Origin: Halobacteriovoraceae bacterium
Lineage (GTDB): Bacteria; Bdellovibrionota; Bacteriovoracia; Bacteriovoracales; Bacteriovoracaceae
Direction of reading: 5' to 3'
DNA: 64,000 nt
Assembly: GCA_002707495.1 (NCBI GenBank)
Contig: PAMZ01000006.1
Location: 372,001 to 436,000, forward strand
Below the pieces are notes generated by a model. That model was not told where the DNA came from, ran no database searches, and was given only the letters and a program-made list of their open reading frames with translations. Made by a program: the position numbers and the translations under genes. Shown piece after piece: positions 25,342 to 34,264 of the stretch. Position 1 is the stretch's first letter; each line of letters opens with the position of its first letter.

Positions 25342-26145
25342 ATGGAGCAAATATTTGTTTTAATAGGGATAGCCTTAATTTTAGGGTTTGTTAGTTCATT
25401 TTTGGGAATTGGAGGTGGAAGTATTGCCGTGCCTGTGCTTTATGCTGCCTTCCCTGAGAGCTCTCCTATTGAAGTCATTGCTATTAGCTTAGGCAGTATC
25501 TTCTTGATAGCTAATTTAAACCTGATTCAATTTTCCAAACACAAAGTACTTCCCTCAAAAAATCAAATTCCACTTATGGCATTTGCCTGCCTAGTGGGAG
25601 GATTGATTGGATCAGAAATTATTACTGGAATTGATCCCCTATTAATGAAGAAAATTTTTGGAGTTATACTCATATTACTTGCACTTAAAGCATCACTACA
25701 GAAGAAAAAAGATCTAGGAGAAAAGAGAAATGAATCAGTTCCAAACAGGCAAATGCTCGTTATTAGTTTTTCAGGAGCTCTCCTTTCCTCTCTTACCGGT
25801 TTGGGTGGTGGAATCATCTTTACCCCTGCTTTCCTCGAAGTCTCAAAGCTTAAAATTCAAAAGGTAGCCCCTTACTCCAATTTGGCCATGGTCTTTGCCA
25901 CTGGATTTGGAGTGGCTCCCCATCTACTCAGTATTCCCATCAGGCCTCCAGGCATTAGTATCCCTTATTTGGACTTTCTACAAATTGGATACCTTAATGT
26001 TTCAGTAGTCGTTTTCCTTGCTCTAGGCTCACTTTTATCCAGTCCCCTGGGGGTCAAATACAATCAGAGGGTGAGTCCAGAACGTAAACGACAAATTCTT
26101 ATCGCCATTTTAGCTATATTGGCGCTTAAAACCCTTCTAAGTTAA
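25342..26145 (+). CDS. TSUP/TauE-SafE family membrane transporter
   Basis: The 267-residue protein is very hydrophobic with about eight membrane segments. It carries the two family repeats: GFVSSFLGIGGGSIAVPVLY near the N-terminus and SSLTGLGGGIIFTPAFL in the second half. TSUP proteins export sulfite or related organosulfur anions; the substrate here is unknown. I prefer ATG 25342, which puts the first membrane helix at the N-terminus. An in-frame TTG at 25306 would add 12 residues. No clear ribosome site is present for either. Confidence 0.87.
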   Translation: MEQIFVLIGIALILGFVSSFLGIGGGSIAVPVLYAAFPESSPIEVIAISLGSIFLIANLNLIQFSKHKVLPSKNQIPLMAFACLVGGLIGSEIITGIDPLLMKKIFGVILILLALKASLQKKKDLGEKRNESVPNRQMLVISFSGALLSSLTGLGGGIIFTPAFLEVSKLKIQKVAPYSNLAMVFATGFGVAPHLLSIPIRPPGISIPYLDFLQIGYLNVSVVVFLALGSLLSSPLGVKYNQRVSPERKRQILIAILAILALKTLLS

Positions 26146-26226
26146 ATCTGAAATTTGTTTGCATTCTGAAATTTTTGTTTGATATACCTAACAATTGAGT
26201 TATAATCAAGATTAGGAGGAATCTTT

Positions 26227-26376
26227 ATGGTGATATTAAACTCAATGAGACTTCTAAATGACCTCAGTGAAATAGAAATTAAAATCAAACAAGTGGAACA
26301 AGTCTTAAAAGAACAAAGAATTCCTTTAGACGAAGAGTTTATTCTCAAAATTATTAAGGAGCATACGAACAGTTAA
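26227..26376 (+). CDS. 49-residue helical protein of unknown function
   Basis: A short frame begins at ATG 26227, seven bases behind a near-perfect AGGAGGA ribosome site, and encodes 49 residues ending KIIKEHTNS. The centre (LNDLSEIEIKIKQVEQVLKE) is strongly amphipathic and likely coiled-coil. The strong ribosome site and plausible composition make it a credible small gene. It lies 80 bases after the TSUP gene. Function unknown. Confidence 0.6.
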   Translation: MVILNSMRLLNDLSEIEIKIKQVEQVLKEQRIPLDEEFILKIIKEHTNS

Positions 26377-26692
26377 ATCCTTAATAATAAAGTCATTTTC
26401 CAAAAAAAGCTTTTTAGTGGAACATTTTCTGCTTTTATCATTTAAAGAATTTACCTAAAATTTACTTAAGAAACACACACAATCGTCTTTTGTGAGAAAG
26501 GATTTCTAGCAAAAGATTCTTTAAAAACTTACTGCAAAATCCCTATATAAACTTAACATATGTTCATAAAATATGAGTATTTCTTAATAGTTAGGTTAGA
26601 TCACTAATAAAATCTTACAACGATTGCCGAAGATTATACTCTCGGGTTTAATTGTTCTACACACATTTTGGAGGAATTTACTAAGGAGAGTA
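26377..26692. other. AT-rich intergenic region upstream of the DksA/TraR gene
   Basis: About 315 bases without a credible gene. A TATACT box (26635-26640) lies about 55 bases before the DksA/TraR start but has no good -35. A weaker pair, TTAAAA-N17-TATATA (26521-26549), lies further up. A small AAAAAGCTTTTT palindrome occurs near 26404. The region probably holds the promoter; nothing else is recognised. Confidence 0.4.
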
Positions 26693-27130
26693 ATGATGAG
26701 TTCAAGAATGAATCGTCACCTGACCAAGAAGCAGCTCAAAGAATTGGAAGACCAGGTCAAGGCCGAAAGAGAGAGAATCCACAACAAGTTAAACCTCGAA
26801 CAACCCCACAAGAATATGTCAGATTCTGATTCAGGTAGAGATGAGGTAGATTCAGCCAACGACGATATTATTCGTCATGCGGAATTAAGATTTGCAACAA
26901 GAGAGACGTTGTATCTTAAAAAATTAATGAAAACGATGGCACTAATGGATAGTGAAGAGTACGGGATGTGCGAAGATTGTGGCGCCCCTATTTCTTTTAC
27001 TCGCCTCAAAGCAAGACCCACCAGCACCATGTGTATTGGATGCAAGGAGGAGTCTGAACGTGAAGAACTGCAAAGCTTTCACGGTAGGCAATCTAAATCG
27101 TTAGGAAAATCGATCAGCTTCAGTTCATAA
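26693..27130 (+). CDS. DksA/TraR-family zinc finger protein
   Basis: The 145-residue protein has an N-terminal coiled coil (LTKKQLKELEDQVKAERERI) and a C-terminal zinc finger CEDCGAPISFTRLKARP...CIGC with four cysteines. DksA/TraR proteins enter the secondary channel of RNA polymerase and tune initiation, often with ppGpp. The tip between the two helices contains DSGRDEVDSANDD, close to the DxxDxA motif of DksA. AAGGAG lies upstream of two adjacent ATG codons (26693, 26696); either could start. A strong terminator follows. Confidence 0.9.
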   Translation: MMSSRMNRHLTKKQLKELEDQVKAERERIHNKLNLEQPHKNMSDSDSGRDEVDSANDDIIRHAELRFATRETLYLKKLMKTMALMDSEEYGMCEDCGAPISFTRLKARPTSTMCIGCKEESEREELQSFHGRQSKSLGKSISFSS

Positions 27131-27143
27131 GTAAAGCATAATC

Positions 27144-27167
27144 GCCCCTCAATATGAGGGGCTTTTT
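27144..27167 (+). terminator. Rho-independent terminator after the DksA/TraR gene
   Basis: GCCCCTCA (27144-27151) pairs with TGAGGGGC (27155-27162) around a 3-base loop, followed by five T. The T-run overlaps the stop codon of the convergent phosphatase gene. Confidence 0.9.
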
Positions 27168-27615
27168 ATTTCACTTGTTTAAGAAAATTGCGACATCCGT
27201 TTTCGAGAAGATCAAGCACAAGCTCAAAACCAGCATCACCTCCAAAATAGGGATCTGGAACTTCATTATAATCTGAAAAGTTACTATCCAAATACTGACA
27301 AAACTTATGAACCTTAGATTCATACTTTGGATTAAGTTTTACAGTATTTGCGTAATTTGAATTGTCCATGGTGAGAATATAATCAAACTCTTCGAGGTCT
27401 GCAGCTTTTATCTGGCGAGAAATACTAGTGATATCAATCCCTCTTCTACTAGCAGCTTCTCTCATGCGATGATCTGCTTTCTCACCATCATGAAACCCAT
27501 TCGTTCCTGCAGAGTCGATTAAATAATCAGACCCACTGGTCAAAGATTTTAAAACGGCTTCCCCCGCCGGGGAACGACATATATTACCGAGACAAACAAA
27601 GAGAACTTTATTCAC
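27166..27615 (-). CDS. Low molecular weight protein-tyrosine phosphatase
   Basis: The 149-residue enzyme shows the P-loop CLGNICRS (Cys8 nucleophile, Arg14) right at the N-terminus and the general acid in EVPDPYFGG. These enzymes remove phosphate from phosphotyrosine, often on regulators of capsule synthesis or stress proteins. No capsule genes are nearby, and the start overlaps the 3' end of cysS by 8 bases. The physiological target cannot be inferred from context. Confidence 0.93.
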   Translation of the reverse strand: MNKVLFVCLGNICRSPAGEAVLKSLTSGSDYLIDSAGTNGFHDGEKADHRMREAASRRGIDITSISRQIKAADLEEFDYILTMDNSNYANTVKLNPKYESKVHKFCQYLDSNFSDYNEVPDPYFGGDAGFELVLDLLENGCRNFLKQVK

Positions 27616-29071
27616 TGACTTTCACTCTCCAAGCCTTAGCCTGTCCATCTAGAAGCTCAATATCCATAGCGGCAAGTTCGTCTCTGATTTCATCAGCTTG
27701 CGCCCAATCTTTTGCTTCTCTTGCTTGAGCTCTCTTTGTGATCAGTTCTTCAACTTTTGAGCGATCTATATCTTTCATGCTAATAAGAACTTCATCAAGT
27801 TCATTTAAGATCTTTTCAGGGTCGGCGTTAAATAAAGCACTCATTTCTCCATATTTTTTCATCCAACTAAGAAATGCTTCTGAGCAGCCTTTATGTATTG
27901 GATTTCTTTTGCCCTTATTGGCAAATCCAAGAGCATTAAAGGCCCTCACTCCTTCAAAGATAAATGAAATCATCTCCGCGGTATTAAAATCGTCATTAAG
28001 AGCTTCAGTAATCTTAGTATCAAGTTCCTTTAGTTTAGAACCAAAAGCTTTATCCATTTCACCAGGAGCATCCACCTTTTTCACAGTGGAGCTTGCCAAT
28101 AAAAGAGAGGAATAGATTCTATTTAAAGCAGAGATTGTCTGAAGTAGTTTATCGTCCGTAATACTCATCTTAGTTCGGTAATGAGCTGAAAGAAAAAGAT
28201 ATTTAAGTATCTCCGGGTGGTAAGTCTCCATAAAATTTCGAGCGGTAATCACATTACCTAATGATTTACTCATTTTCTCAGCACCAAAATTAATAAATTC
28301 ATTATGGACCCAATAATTAGCATAGGTAGTGCAATTGCATCCCTCACTTTGAGCAATTTCGTTTTCATGATGAGGAAAGATAAGATCAATTCCTCCCCCA
28401 TGTATATCGATGGTCTCTCCCAGAATAGATTTCACCATGGCAGAACACTCAATATGCCAGCCCGGTCTACCTTTGCCCCAAGGAGAATCCCAGCTAGGCT
28501 CACCTGCCTTAGAGGGCTTCCACAATACAAAATCTTGAGGGTTCTTTTTACGTCCATCTACGTCCACTCTATGACCCGCCTCTAATTCATCAAGCTTCTT
28601 TTTAGAAAGTTTGCCGTAACCTTCAAAAGCTTGGGTATCATAAAAAACTTCTCCTTCAACTTCATAGGCTTTGCCATTCTTTTGAATACCCTCGATGAGC
28701 TCAATTATCTGTGGGATATGCTCCGTAACGCGAGGTCTATAGTCGTGCGGCTTCAAGCCGAGACGGCCAAAATCAGTTTCAAACTCTTTTATAAACCTTT
28801 CTGTAATATCAGAGCATTCCACCCCTTCTTCATTAGCACGTTTTATAATTTTATCATCTACATCTGTGTAGTTATAAACAAATGTCACTTTACGGCCTTG
28901 CTCTTCAAACCAATTTCGAATGAGATTAAAGATGATGGCCCCTCTAAAGTTTCCAATATGAAGAAAATCATAAACTGTTGGTCCACAAAGATACATCTTC
29001 ACCTCCCCTTCTTTTAAGGGCTTAAAGATTTCTTTTTTTCCAGACATGGTGTTATAAATTTGCTGATTCAT
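27608..29071 (-). CDS. cysS: Cysteinyl-tRNA synthetase
   Basis: The 487-residue class I synthetase charges tRNA-Cys. It has the zinc ligand motif YLCGPTVYD, the HIGH-type motif LHIGNFRG and the second zinc motif WHIECSAM. HGGGIDLIFPHHENE and the KMSKS loop KMSKSLGN follow. Length and all motifs are normal. The ATG lies inside the end of the upstream membrane-protein gene (20-base overlap), so translation is probably coupled. It belongs to the closely spaced run folE2, DUF2797, membrane protein, cysS, phosphatase. Confidence 0.97.
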   Translation of the reverse strand: MNQQIYNTMSGKKEIFKPLKEGEVKMYLCGPTVYDFLHIGNFRGAIIFNLIRNWFEEQGRKVTFVYNYTDVDDKIIKRANEEGVECSDITERFIKEFETDFGRLGLKPHDYRPRVTEHIPQIIELIEGIQKNGKAYEVEGEVFYDTQAFEGYGKLSKKKLDELEAGHRVDVDGRKKNPQDFVLWKPSKAGEPSWDSPWGKGRPGWHIECSAMVKSILGETIDIHGGGIDLIFPHHENEIAQSEGCNCTTYANYWVHNEFINFGAEKMSKSLGNVITARNFMETYHPEILKYLFLSAHYRTKMSITDDKLLQTISALNRIYSSLLLASSTVKKVDAPGEMDKAFGSKLKELDTKITEALNDDFNTAEMISFIFEGVRAFNALGFANKGKRNPIHKGCSEAFLSWMKKYGEMSALFNADPEKILNELDEVLISMKDIDRSKVEELITKRAQAREAKDWAQADEIRDELAAMDIELLDGQAKAWRVKVSE

Positions 29072-29663
29072 CCGCTACCTCGAGAAAATCCAACATGCGT
29101 TTAACCCGTTCGCTATCCTGCTCTCGAGCCATTACAGCTGTATAATCTTCTATTTTATCTATTTCAATATTTATCTTAAATTGCTGTTGAGTGATTAAAG
29201 GAAGCTCCTGCTCTTCCCAGAGAGTTCGCTTCACACGCATAAGTTCATTAATCTTATCTGCTCCCACTTTCTCATTATGAAGCATAAAAATATGCTCCCA
29301 CTTACTATCTAGAAGTAAATTTAAATACTTTCTCGCAATTTTAACGTCGTTTTCTTTAGTGAGACAAAGTTCACAATAGATCTCGTTTGAAATTGCACAT
29401 TGTCCTTTGGCAGGTAGCTCGGGATGATCTACACAAACTCGGCCAAGTAGGTTATCACCCATATTCTTAGCCTGCTCAATCGCCTTTTTAATTTCATCGG
29501 GAATTTGTCTAGACTCGATATCCTCACCAAGAGTTTTCGGCTCTATATTTTTGGTAGTCTCTTTAAGCTTCAAAAATTTAAGGACTAAAACAACACTTAA
29601 TGCGAACAGACCCAGAACTAAGATGGCCAAAATCGCAATGACTATAACCAGTGCTGTTTCCAT
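29052..29663 (-). CDS. Membrane-anchored protein with a B-box-like cysteine motif
   Basis: The 203-residue protein starts with one long membrane helix (residues 1-32, ALVIVIAILAILVLGLFALS). A soluble part follows with VCVDHPELPAKGQCAI and YCELCL. The spacing C-x2-H-x8-C-x7-C-x2-C resembles half of a B-box zinc finger. The rest is helical and charged. I do not recognise a named family. It follows the DUF2797 gene directly and overlaps cysS, so it may serve a housekeeping role with them. Confidence 0.75.
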   Translation of the reverse strand: METALVIVIAILAILVLGLFALSVVLVLKFLKLKETTKNIEPKTLGEDIESRQIPDEIKKAIEQAKNMGDNLLGRVCVDHPELPAKGQCAISNEIYCELCLTKENDVKIARKYLNLLLDSKWEHIFMLHNEKVGADKINELMRVKRTLWEEQELPLITQQQFKINIEIDKIEDYTAVMAREQDSERVKRMLDFLEVADESANL

Positions 29664-30452
29664 TTATAACTCGATTTCATACCCCTGAAATTTCCGCATA
29701 TTGATGACGCCTTTTTCAAAGATCAAATACTGACCTTTTATCCCCATCAATACATCTTCTATTACAGGCTTCTTATCAAAATTATAAGAACTTACTTTTT
29801 CAGGATATTTTTCAACTGGATAATTGGCTTCAAAAACTTCATCGTCTACTTTTGAGACCTCATGTTTTTTAAACAACTCAGCAAATTCTTTCCAAACTTC
29901 TTTTTTCTTGGCCACAAGATCAACATCTTCATAAACATTCTTGAGCATATTCCGCCAATTCGTTTTATCTGCCATGGTTTTAGCGATTTCAATTTCAACT
30001 AAGCCAGACTTTAGACGATTTTTAACTTCTCCAATTTTGATAGCTTTGACGGCACCCTGATCAATCCAACGAGTAGGGACTTGTGATTTTCTGGTGATTC
30101 CTACTTTAAGCCCTGATGTCAGAGATAAGTAAATCACATGAGGTTGCATACAATGTTTCTCACCCCACTCGGGATCCCTACAAGTTCCCCGAGCATAATG
30201 ACAAAGCTCGGGCTGAACAATACATTGATCACACTCTGGAAGTGTAATATACGACTCCCAGGAGTAGCCTTGCCCATAGGATTTTTTAAGCTTTTTTCCC
30301 GTGTCGACACAAAAGATATTTCCCGTGTGATTAAGTTTTACTTTTTTCCCAATTAACGGGTTTAGTGGAACAAGCTCCTCACCTAGGGGGAGCTTGTATT
30401 CGACAATATTTTTTGTTTCAGATTTGAGTTTTCTTATTGGTCCGACAATCAT
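29664..30452 (-). CDS. DUF2797 family protein
   Basis: The 262-residue protein has the DUF2797 pattern. A cysteine-rich section (CDQCIVQPELCHYARGTCRD) leads to HVIYLSLTSGLKVGITR and then TRWIDQGAVKAI. The cysteines probably bind zinc, and the KVGITR/RW.DQGA block recalls a nuclease-like fold. The biochemical role of the family is not established. Its ATG overlaps the folE2 stop (TAATG), so it is co-translated with folE2. Confidence 0.82.
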   Translation of the reverse strand: MIVGPIRKLKSETKNIVEYKLPLGEELVPLNPLIGKKVKLNHTGNIFCVDTGKKLKKSYGQGYSWESYITLPECDQCIVQPELCHYARGTCRDPEWGEKHCMQPHVIYLSLTSGLKVGITRKSQVPTRWIDQGAVKAIKIGEVKNRLKSGLVEIEIAKTMADKTNWRNMLKNVYEDVDLVAKKKEVWKEFAELFKKHEVSKVDDEVFEANYPVEKYPEKVSSYNFDKKPVIEDVLMGIKGQYLIFEKGVINMRKFQGYEIEL

Positions 30453-31468
30453 TAAAAGATTGTATCAGCTCGTAACCCATTTTCAATACCTTTGTAGACA
30501 ACTGCTGCTGCATTGTGACTATGAAGGGATTCAATATGTTCAAGTTCTACTAACCAATCAAAGATAGTCTTTTCTTCTCGATTCAAAACTTTCGTAATCC
30601 TAGTAGAAGCATGCTCAACAAACATTGGGTGCGACCCGTTAAGAATAGCAAAAGCTTGCTCATCCACTCTTTTTACAAGACTTTGAGTTTCGGTTGGGAT
30701 GGCCTCTCGTATCAACATTATAAGGTCTTCAATAAAGAACTCTTCCTCAGGATTTACCTGTACTGTTACTGTCATTTTTGATCTTTGAGAGTGAGGAACT
30801 CCAATTCCAGAGCCTTCAGTCGTTTTTCCAGCAGCGTACTCCTGCTCATATTGCTTTGCCATCGATAGAGAACAAGGACAAGTAGATGAGTATTCGTAGG
30901 TCAAAGTGACAAAATAGCTAAAACCAGTATCTTTAGTTTCTTTTGCTTCTAAGATCACAGGGTAATATTGCCAGCCCCAATTATCACTTTTAAGTGACTT
31001 TTGCTTCACTGGGAAATTAAATCTTAGTTTCAAAGCAGCTGATTTTATTAGCTCTTTATCATTCTCATCTGCAAGCTCAATTCTATAGCGACGAAGCACG
31101 TTTTTAAAAAACTCTGCATTCACTTTTTCTGTAGACGAAACTGCCTGAAGAATGGTGCAAAGACGAGACATTGAAACGCCATTTTTGTTGGCTTCTAAAT
31201 TCACAAACATAGAAGCTTCGCAGTCATGAGACCTTGTTACACCAAATTTATTAGTAAATTCAATAGGCAGTCTGAAGCGATTGATTCCTACTTTGGGAAT
31301 GGCCACAAAATCCTCTGTGGGAAGTTGTTGAAAATCGTTTAGACCACTTGCGTCTTTAGTGTCGCAATCGAGTATATCTTTAACCATTTTAGTTTTGATA
31401 CTGGTATTGTCTTTGTAGGACTGCTCAATCATATCTATCTCCGTCTTATCCGAGCTGTCTTTTAACAT
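30452..31468 (-). CDS. folE2: GTP cyclohydrolase FolE2 (type IB)
   Basis: The 338-residue enzyme converts GTP to dihydroneopterin triphosphate for folate and, where present, queuosine synthesis. Family motifs are VGINRFRLPI, SHDCEASMFVNL, STCPCSLSMAK, GVPHSQRSKM and ESLHSHNAAAVV. FolE2 works with various metals and often replaces the zinc-dependent FolE when zinc is scarce. AGGAG directly abuts ATG 31474, while ATG 31468 has a 6-base spacing, so I start at 31468. It appears to head the operon with DUF2797. Confidence 0.94.
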   Translation of the reverse strand: MLKDSSDKTEIDMIEQSYKDNTSIKTKMVKDILDCDTKDASGLNDFQQLPTEDFVAIPKVGINRFRLPIEFTNKFGVTRSHDCEASMFVNLEANKNGVSMSRLCTILQAVSSTEKVNAEFFKNVLRRYRIELADENDKELIKSAALKLRFNFPVKQKSLKSDNWGWQYYPVILEAKETKDTGFSYFVTLTYEYSSTCPCSLSMAKQYEQEYAAGKTTEGSGIGVPHSQRSKMTVTVQVNPEEEFFIEDLIMLIREAIPTETQSLVKRVDEQAFAILNGSHPMFVEHASTRITKVLNREEKTIFDWLVELEHIESLHSHNAAAVVYKGIENGLRADTIF

Positions 31469-31614
31469 ATTCATCTCCTAATGCATAGTAGCAGGTGGTT
31501 TTAAGCTAATTCGGAGTATAGTCTAGAATCCATTGCCACAGTAGCCTGTCTAGCTTTAATATAGTTTTCGCCGAGCTTTTCGCAAGCTTGTCAAAGAAGA
31601 TATTAACTCCTAAT

Positions 31615-31878
31615 ATGCCCTGCGTGAAGAGCCTGTTATTACTATTGATTAAAGCCTATCGACTCTTACTCTCACCGTTTTTGGGTGCGAATTGCCGTTT
31701 TAGTCCTACTTGCTCCCAATATGCCGTAGATTGCTTGGATCATTACCCTATTTGGAAAGCGCTACCTAAGATTGTGATTCGAATCGGCAAATGTCATCCT
31801 TTTCATCCAGGTGGATTTGATCCCGCAGTGCCTAAAGAACCTGAAGTGGATCCACATCAATCTTGTAAGAGATATTAG
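31615..31878 (+). CDS. yidD: Membrane protein insertion efficiency factor YidD
   Basis: The 87-residue protein shows the YidD signature: LLIKAYRLLLSPFLGANCRF, then SPTCSQYAVDCLDHY and KCHPFHPGGFDPAVP. YidD supports membrane protein insertion near YidC. It is usually next to rnpA and yidC; here it stands alone, divergent from folE2. ATG 31615 is preferred over TTG 31588. Its last 47 bases overlap the 3' end of priA on the other strand. Confidence 0.93.
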   Translation: MPCVKSLLLLLIKAYRLLLSPFLGANCRFSPTCSQYAVDCLDHYPIWKALPKIVIRIGKCHPFHPGGFDPAVPKEPEVDPHQSCKRY

Positions 31879-33835
31879 GAGCTTTTTTATACCCATTCTC
31901 AAAGCTCTCCAAAAGTTTATGCAATTGAGCTACTTCAGTGGACTTAAGCATAATCCCCCAGCTAAACTGGTTCGCCTTTTTTTCGATACTCAAAGGTGCA
32001 GGACCCATCAGTCTAATATCTGGGAAGTGTGAGTCGATAGTTTTTTGAAGACTCGAGGCCACATTAGATATTTCTCGAACGAGTCTTTCCCTAAAACGAC
32101 TGGAAAAAAACATCATCGCCATCTTGGTATAAGGTGGACAATGACAAAGCTCTCTTAAGATTAGCTCCTCTTTAAAAAAGCCATCAAAACTATGTGCCTT
32201 AATTGTTTGAAAGATTGTATTGTGCTCATTCATCGTTTGCACTACAACTTTAGCCCCCTCAGAATAGCGCCCAGCTCTTCCTGCGACTTGTTCCAGGAGC
32301 TGGTAGGTTCTTTCTTGCGCTCTAAAATCTGCATAGTTGAGCATAGAATCAAGCCCTAATACAACGACTAGGTTCACCCGCTTGAAATTATGTCCCTTAG
32401 AGAGCATCTGAGTCCCCACCAAGATATCCAATTTATGCTCATGAAAATTATCCAGCACTTCAGTTAAATCTTTTGTGGTCTTGATTTCATCTCGATCAAA
32501 TCGACCGATACGCATTTTAGGATAAACCGCTTTTAAAACCTCTTGAATCTTTTCTGTTCCAAATCCTTTATTCATCAGAGTCATATTTCCACACTCGGGG
32601 CAGGACTTAGGAAGTGGCATTTTAAAATCGCAGTGAGCACAGGAAAGTAAATTTTTCTTTTTAAAATAGCGCAGATTATTTTGACAGCCACAATTCTCAT
32701 TTACAAACTGATGACCACAAGCGCGACACTGGATGTACTGAGAAAAGCCAAGCTTATTGATAAAAACTAAAACCTGCTCTCCTTGCTCTACGTGTTGATT
32801 AATTAAATCGAGAGTTTCATCTAGAAAGGGCCAAGCTGGATCATTTTCTTTAAATCTCTCTTTTGTATCAAGTAATACAAGCTCGGGTAAACTTCCTCCA
32901 GCCGCTCTGTCCTGCAAGGGATAATAATAACGACCTTGGGAATTTTCTTTAAAAAGTTTGAAATTTTCCACAGCAGGAGTCGCTGAGCCCATAACCACTT
33001 GGCAATTCGACAATTGCGCTTTTTTTATCGCTACATCTCGACCATTGTAAGGGCACCTATCGGTTTGTTTAAAACTTTGGTCATGTTCCTCATCAACGAT
33101 AATAAGTCCTAAGTTTTTTATAGGAAGAAAGATGGAACTTCGAACTCCCATAACGAGAACCGGCTTTTCTTCTTCATGAAGGGCCTTCCAGATATTGTAT
33201 TTCTCTGAAGGAGTAACACCTGAGTGATAAGTATAAACGGGACAGTCGAGATGCTCGGTAAAAAAGTCTGTAAACTGGGGAGTTAAATTTATTTCAGGTA
33301 AAAGAAATTGTACGGATTGTCCCTTTTCAATTCGCTCTTTCATAAGTTCTAAATAGATGACAGATTTTCCAGAACCTGTGACTCCATGAATATAGTGCTG
33401 GCCGAAACCGTCATTACGTTTAGAAATTTTTTCAAATATTTCAGTTTGTTTTCCAGAGAGAGAAAAATTGAGTGCGACTCCTTTACCCTGTAGAAAATCT
33501 GGTTTTCTTGGTCTTTTTAAAATTTTTGGTAGACAATCAAAAACAAGTTTACCAAGACTATAATGATAATAGCGACTCATCCAAGAATAGAGGGAAAGTT
33601 CATTTTTTGTCAGTCTAAAGGCATTTTCAACTTTTCCCGTTATAAATTTGATTTCAATACCGGAGAGTTCATCATTTTTTTCAGGCGGGGTCACACCCAA
33701 AACCACGCCGTGAGACTTTCGTTTTCCGAGAGGAACTTCTACCAAATCCCCAATTAAAAGTTCTCCATCATATTTATAAGTATAGGTACTTTGAACAACC
33801 GGAATATTAACGGCTACTTGATAATAAAGGGCCAT
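31832..33835 (-). CDS. priA: Primosomal protein N' (replication restart helicase PriA)
   Basis: The 667-residue helicase reloads the replisome at stalled forks. It has an N-terminal DNA-binding domain and a Walker A GVTGSGKSVIYLE. DEEH and MGSATPAVEN follow, then paired zinc-binding cysteines (CRACGHQF, CAHCDFKMPLPKSCPECG). Late helicase motifs VGTQMLSKGHNF and QVAGRAGR are also present. It lies 3 bases after cdd in the order uvrA-pyrC-cdd-priA. All motifs appear intact. Confidence 0.95.
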   Translation of the reverse strand: MALYYQVAVNIPVVQSTYTYKYDGELLIGDLVEVPLGKRKSHGVVLGVTPPEKNDELSGIEIKFITGKVENAFRLTKNELSLYSWMSRYYHYSLGKLVFDCLPKILKRPRKPDFLQGKGVALNFSLSGKQTEIFEKISKRNDGFGQHYIHGVTGSGKSVIYLELMKERIEKGQSVQFLLPEINLTPQFTDFFTEHLDCPVYTYHSGVTPSEKYNIWKALHEEEKPVLVMGVRSSIFLPIKNLGLIIVDEEHDQSFKQTDRCPYNGRDVAIKKAQLSNCQVVMGSATPAVENFKLFKENSQGRYYYPLQDRAAGGSLPELVLLDTKERFKENDPAWPFLDETLDLINQHVEQGEQVLVFINKLGFSQYIQCRACGHQFVNENCGCQNNLRYFKKKNLLSCAHCDFKMPLPKSCPECGNMTLMNKGFGTEKIQEVLKAVYPKMRIGRFDRDEIKTTKDLTEVLDNFHEHKLDILVGTQMLSKGHNFKRVNLVVVLGLDSMLNYADFRAQERTYQLLEQVAGRAGRYSEGAKVVVQTMNEHNTIFQTIKAHSFDGFFKEELILRELCHCPPYTKMAMMFFSSRFRERLVREISNVASSLQKTIDSHFPDIRLMGPAPLSIEKKANQFSWGIMLKSTEVAQLHKLLESFENGYKKAPNISYKIDVDPLQVL

Positions 33836-33838
33836 TGA

Positions 33839-34264
33839 TTAGTCTAGCACCTTAGGAAGTGCAGCGTATTGATGAGTAAAGAGATCCTTAAACATAGTTT
33901 TCTCTACCACTCCACTTGGATTAGAAATATAAATGTCTAAATCCGGTTTACAAAACTCTGATAAAGCCTGCATACAAACACCACAAGGATAGAGAACCGG
34001 ATCAGTATTTGAACAGACAACGACAAATTCTATTTCAAATTTACCTTTTTGAGTCACTGCATTTCCAATGGCAGCTCTTTCAGCGCACACTGAAATCCCA
34101 TTAACGACAAACTCTACATTGGCCCCAGCATAAATTTCATCGTGGCCTTTAAGCTTAATAGCAGCTCCTACTTTCACTTTAGAATAATCGGCATAAGCGT
34201 TTTCTCTAGCAGCTTTGGCAGCTTGAAAAGCTTTTTCCACAATAGGATCTATTTTAAGACTCAA
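33839..34264 (-). CDS. cdd: Cytidine deaminase
   Basis: The 141-residue enzyme deaminates cytidine and deoxycytidine for pyrimidine salvage. Zinc and proton-transfer motifs are VCAERAAI (Cys ligand and catalytic Glu) and PCGVCMQAL (two Cys ligands), the three-Cys, tetrameric type. ANVEFVVNG is the nucleoside-binding segment. It overlaps pyrC by 11 bases and precedes priA by 3, so pyrimidine and DNA-maintenance genes share an operon. Confidence 0.94.
   Translation of the reverse strand: MSLKIDPIVEKAFQAAKAARENAYADYSKVKVGAAIKLKGHDEIYAGANVEFVVNGISVCAERAAIGNAVTQKGKFEIEFVVVCSNTDPVLYPCGVCMQALSEFCKPDLDIYISNPSGVVEKTMFKDLFTHQYAALPKVLD

Noticed and set aside
26147..26181. Direct repeat TCTGAAATTT after the TSUP gene
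   Set aside because: It is AT-rich, short and only two copies; it is likely chance.
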